Source: an uncultured Eubacteriales bacterium (GTDB lineage Bacteria > Bacillota > Clostridia > UMGS1810). From it: DNA of 15,457 bases. Made by a program: the position numbers and the translations under genes. Positions 15,024-15,457 of the stretch are shown piece after piece (position 1 is the stretch's first letter; every line of letters begins with the position of its first letter). Below the pieces are notes generated by a model. The model saw only the letters and a list, made by a program, of their open reading frames with translations. It did not search any database and had not been told where the DNA came from. The DNA lies in the NCBI GenBank assembly GCA_900555295.1, contig USKN01000019.1:1-15457 (forward strand), in the 5' to 3' direction.

Positions 15024-15254
15024 TTAGTCAACCATATAAGGTTTAATGTCGTTTAAAAATTCCTCGGAATTTTCTGTATGAGCTTCAACTTTAATTGATT
15101 TTGTAAGGTCAAGGCTGAAAATTCCCATAATTGATTTTGCGTCTACAACATATCTGTCTGAAATAAGATCAATATCAAAGTCGTATTTGTTTACAATGTT
15201 TACAAGATTTTTAACATCATTAATTGAACTGAGCATAATTTTTGCGGTTGTCAT
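15024..15254 (-). CDS. HPr-like protein lacking the active-site histidine
   Basis: This 76-residue protein has the size and fold pattern of the PTS phosphocarrier HPr. The best match is RYVVDAKSIMGIFSLDL (34-50), which corresponds to the HPr region around Ser46, here S41. The region that should hold the phosphorylated histidine (GLHARPA) reads SSINDVKNLVNI, and no histidine exists before H59, so it cannot relay phosphate in the usual way. It may be a regulatory HPr paralogue, like Crh of Bacillus subtilis, which also lacks His15 and acts through phospho-Ser46 with CcpA. GGAGG lies eight bases before the ATG, and a strong promoter is upstream. The annotation as HPr-like is fairly secure; the Crh-like role is inference. 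Confidence 0.8.
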   Translation of the reverse strand: MTTAKIMLSSINDVKNLVNIVNKYDFDIDLISDRYVVDAKSIMGIFSLDLTKSIKVEAHTENSEEFLNDIKPYMVD

Positions 15255-15325
15255 AATTAATACCTCCGTTTTTAGTTCATATTTTTTGGTTTATTTTACT
15301 CAAATTTACTTCTAACTGCATTAAT

Positions 15326-15354
15326 ATAATACTACTTTTACCGCAAAAAGTCAA
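15326..15354 (-). promoter_or_regulatory. promoter of the HPr-like gene
   Basis: TTGACT (15349-15354) and TATTAT (15326-15331) are spaced by 17 bases on the minus strand. The leader would be about 65 nt with no evident structure. Confidence 0.75.
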
Positions 15355-15370
15355 TTATTTTTAAAATCTA

Positions 15371-15398
15371 TTGCAAAATTTAGTAAGTTGTGTATAAT
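15371..15398 (+). promoter_or_regulatory. divergent promoter reading off the right edge
   Basis: TTGCAA (15371-15376) and TATAAT (15393-15398) are spaced by 16 bases on the plus strand. No coding start is visible in the remaining 59 bases, so the gene it serves lies outside the window. Confidence 0.55.
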
Positions 15399-15457
15399 AT
15401 AAATATAAGAAATTTGGAACTTTAGTATATTTTGGTTACAAACACATTTCACTGTTT

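Overview
The window is an AT-rich, gene-dense stretch with Shine-Dalgarno sites of the GGAGG type, SigA-like promoters with 17-base spacers, U-tailed hairpin terminators, a DUF4364 protein and an HPr-like protein. Together these point to an anaerobic member of the Clostridia (Bacillota), probably an uncultured gut commensal. Nearly everything is on the minus strand; only the AraC-type regulator at 7544-8296 and a promoter at the extreme right point the other way. I see no tRNA, rRNA, transposase, phage gene or CRISPR array.

Region 1 (1-6071) is a tight five-gene minus-strand operon. In transcription order it encodes a FucI/AraA-superfamily sugar isomerase, a GlcD/AGPS-like flavoprotein, a GlcF-like iron-sulfur protein, a KbaY/GatY-type class II aldolase and a PfkB-family sugar kinase. 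Isomerase, kinase and aldolase form a plausible aldose to ketose to ketose-phosphate to DHAP-plus-aldehyde route. The flavin/iron-sulfur pair in the middle is the unexplained part, and its iron-sulfur subunit has lost the usual CCG-domain cysteines. One good promoter (5909-5937) drives the operon, with two similar inverted repeats around it. At the left edge the kinase frame runs without a stop into about 100 codons of an unrelated glycoside hydrolase (GH13), which is either an assembly chimera or a fusion.

Region 2 (6029-8296) is a cytoplasmic GH13 glycosidase divergent from an AraC-family regulator. Two near-identical direct repeats 31 bases apart lie between them, one touching the GH13 -35 box and the other inside the regulator's own promoter. 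This is the layout expected for an AraC activator that also represses itself.

Region 3 (8283-12055) is a methionine-type ABC importer in the order metQ-metN-metI, with a LysR-type regulator upstream. A strong stem-loop without a U-tract separates metQ from metNI.

Region 4 (12086-14350) is a GH36 alpha-galactosidase with its own promoter. Region 5 (14377-15457) holds a DUF4364 protein, an HPr-like protein without the phosphorylatable histidine, and a promoter reading off the right edge. The common theme is uptake and intracellular breakdown of sugars, with a methionine importer inserted between the sugar loci. No sugar transporter is in view.
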